Below are positions 63,218 to 64,000 of a stretch of 64,000 nt of DNA, in pieces. Numbering within the stretch: the first letter of the stretch is position 1; each line of letters starts with the position of its first letter. The position numbers were made by a program, and so were the translations under genes. The DNA comes from Shinisaurus crocodilurus. Taxonomy: Eukaryota > Chordata > Lepidosauria > Squamata > Shinisauridae. The stretch is taken from contig CM037880.1 in NCBI GenBank assembly GCA_021292165.1, positions 137,890,564 to 137,954,563 on the forward strand, read 5' to 3'. Below the pieces are notes generated by a model, which saw only the letters and a list, made by a program, of their open reading frames with translations, was not told the origin of the DNA and made no database searches.

Positions 63218-64000
63218 CTTCTTCTTTTTAATTAATTTTTAAAATGTGAATTACACCCAACAAAACAAAAACCATATTAAAAAAAGAGGGGGAAAAACAA
63301 TGTTCTTACAGAAATGGAAAGGAACCACTCACAGTAAATGTGTATGAAATGTATATCCATAAGTATCAATAAGTATGTTGTAATACAGCTATCAGTAAAG
63401 ACGGTTATGCATAAACTTCAGAAAAAGTGGACCAAATATCCATGTATTTATTTAGGTGGTGTCTAAATACCACCCGCTCAAATGTTGAAAGTGTTATTAG
63501 GTCTTCAATCCATTGTGTTATAGGAAGTGAGCATTTATCTTTCCAGTGTTGTAATATCAGTCTTTTAGCTGTCAAAAGGGCACAGAAAATCCACATGTGT
63601 TGTCCTTGTGACAAATTCCATACAGCAGGTAAATAATTTAAAAGAACGTGTGCATCGGTAAATATCAAAGAGCATTCTAATACTAGGTTTATCTGTACTA
63701 TAACCTCTACCCAAAAAGAAGCAAGCACTGGGCATTGCCAAAACATATGGGTAAATGAAGCATACCTCCAACAGTTAACTTACTTAGACAAACCCTTATT
63801 AAAGAGGAGAAGAAGAAGAAGATTTCTTTGTTGTAGTGTCCAATAAATACAAAACAAAGTTTTTGCTGAATAAGACGTAACCTAAGATCCATAGACCCTT
63901 CTGGCACAGACACAAAAACAATGTTCCATTGATTAGGCAAAATAAGACCATCTAATTCCTTGTTCCATTCCTCTTTAAGACTCTGTGTATCATACTTATT
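63218..64000 (-). mobile_element. L1-type LINE ORF2 3' end, running off the window
   Basis: On the minus strand, successive frames give MDLRLRLIQQKLCFVFIGHY (63905-63840), then, after a frameshift, MFWQCPVLASFWVEV and LLTAKRLILQHWKDKCSLP (63746-63520). These match the order near the C-terminus of L1-clade ORF2: the RLxLIQxK segment, the HxxWxCPxxxxFW zinc-knuckle-like region, and LLTAxRLILQxWK. Only one cysteine-containing part is clear. A short A- and GAA-rich tail lies at 63218-63300. At least two frameshifts make it a pseudogene. The 5' part lies beyond 64000. Confidence 0.75.

Overview
This is vertebrate intergenic (or deep intronic) DNA, most probably from a squamate reptile (a lizard). 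No convincing host protein-coding exon, tRNA, rRNA or CRISPR array was found. Nearly every open reading frame is a chance frame in non-coding DNA or low-complexity repeat. The only reading frames with recognisable protein content are decayed LINE fragments. The squamate assignment rests on the repeat set: a 5S-rRNA-derived SINE with a CR1/L2-like tail, a tRNA-derived SINE, L2/CR1-type and L1-type LINEs, many short palindromic hAT-like MITEs, and many AT- and GA-rich microsatellites. It is inference from family knowledge; no database search was possible.

Layout. 1-5.7 kb: a LINE tail, foldback elements, a complete non-autonomous hAT element of OposCharlie1 type (2992-3912) with a perfect 8-bp target duplication, and an L1 3' fragment. 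5.75-7.0 kb: a 1.24-kb GC- and CpG-rich foldback element. 7-13 kb: mostly unique sequence with a cluster of MITEs (10.9-12.0 kb) and a possible conserved non-coding element (10.08-10.40 kb). 13-17 kb: dense SINE/LINE cluster, including two 5S-derived SINEs. 17-28 kb: unique sequence, possible solo LTRs, hAT MITEs, and a 135-bp MITE with perfect 66-bp arms (27479-27613). 28-41 kb: several foldback and mariner-like elements, a CORE-SINE-like repeat, and candidate regulatory DNA (35.85-36.65 kb). 41-52 kb: another 5S SINE, a long TTC/TCC tract, an LTR-like block, a hAT MITE inside a GATA tract, and a Z-DNA-type CA/CG tract. 51.3-53.4 kb: an L2-like LINE in two pieces around LTR-like sequence. 53.4-59.1 kb: candidate regulatory DNA, MITEs, and two LINE tails joined tail to tail. 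59.7-64 kb: a fourth 5S SINE, a tRNA-type SINE split by a LINE, an AT-rich candidate regulatory segment, and an L1 ORF2 3' end running off the window.

There is no operon or pathway here. The content is the layered history of transposon insertions, many nested, in a gene-poor interval that also holds a few non-repetitive blocks rich in homeodomain-type TAATTA sites. Those blocks may be developmental enhancers of a gene outside the window. I did not find a convincing new biological system. The most unusual items are the perfect-arm MITE, the 5S-derived SINE family, and the insertion of hAT elements into tetranucleotide tracts.
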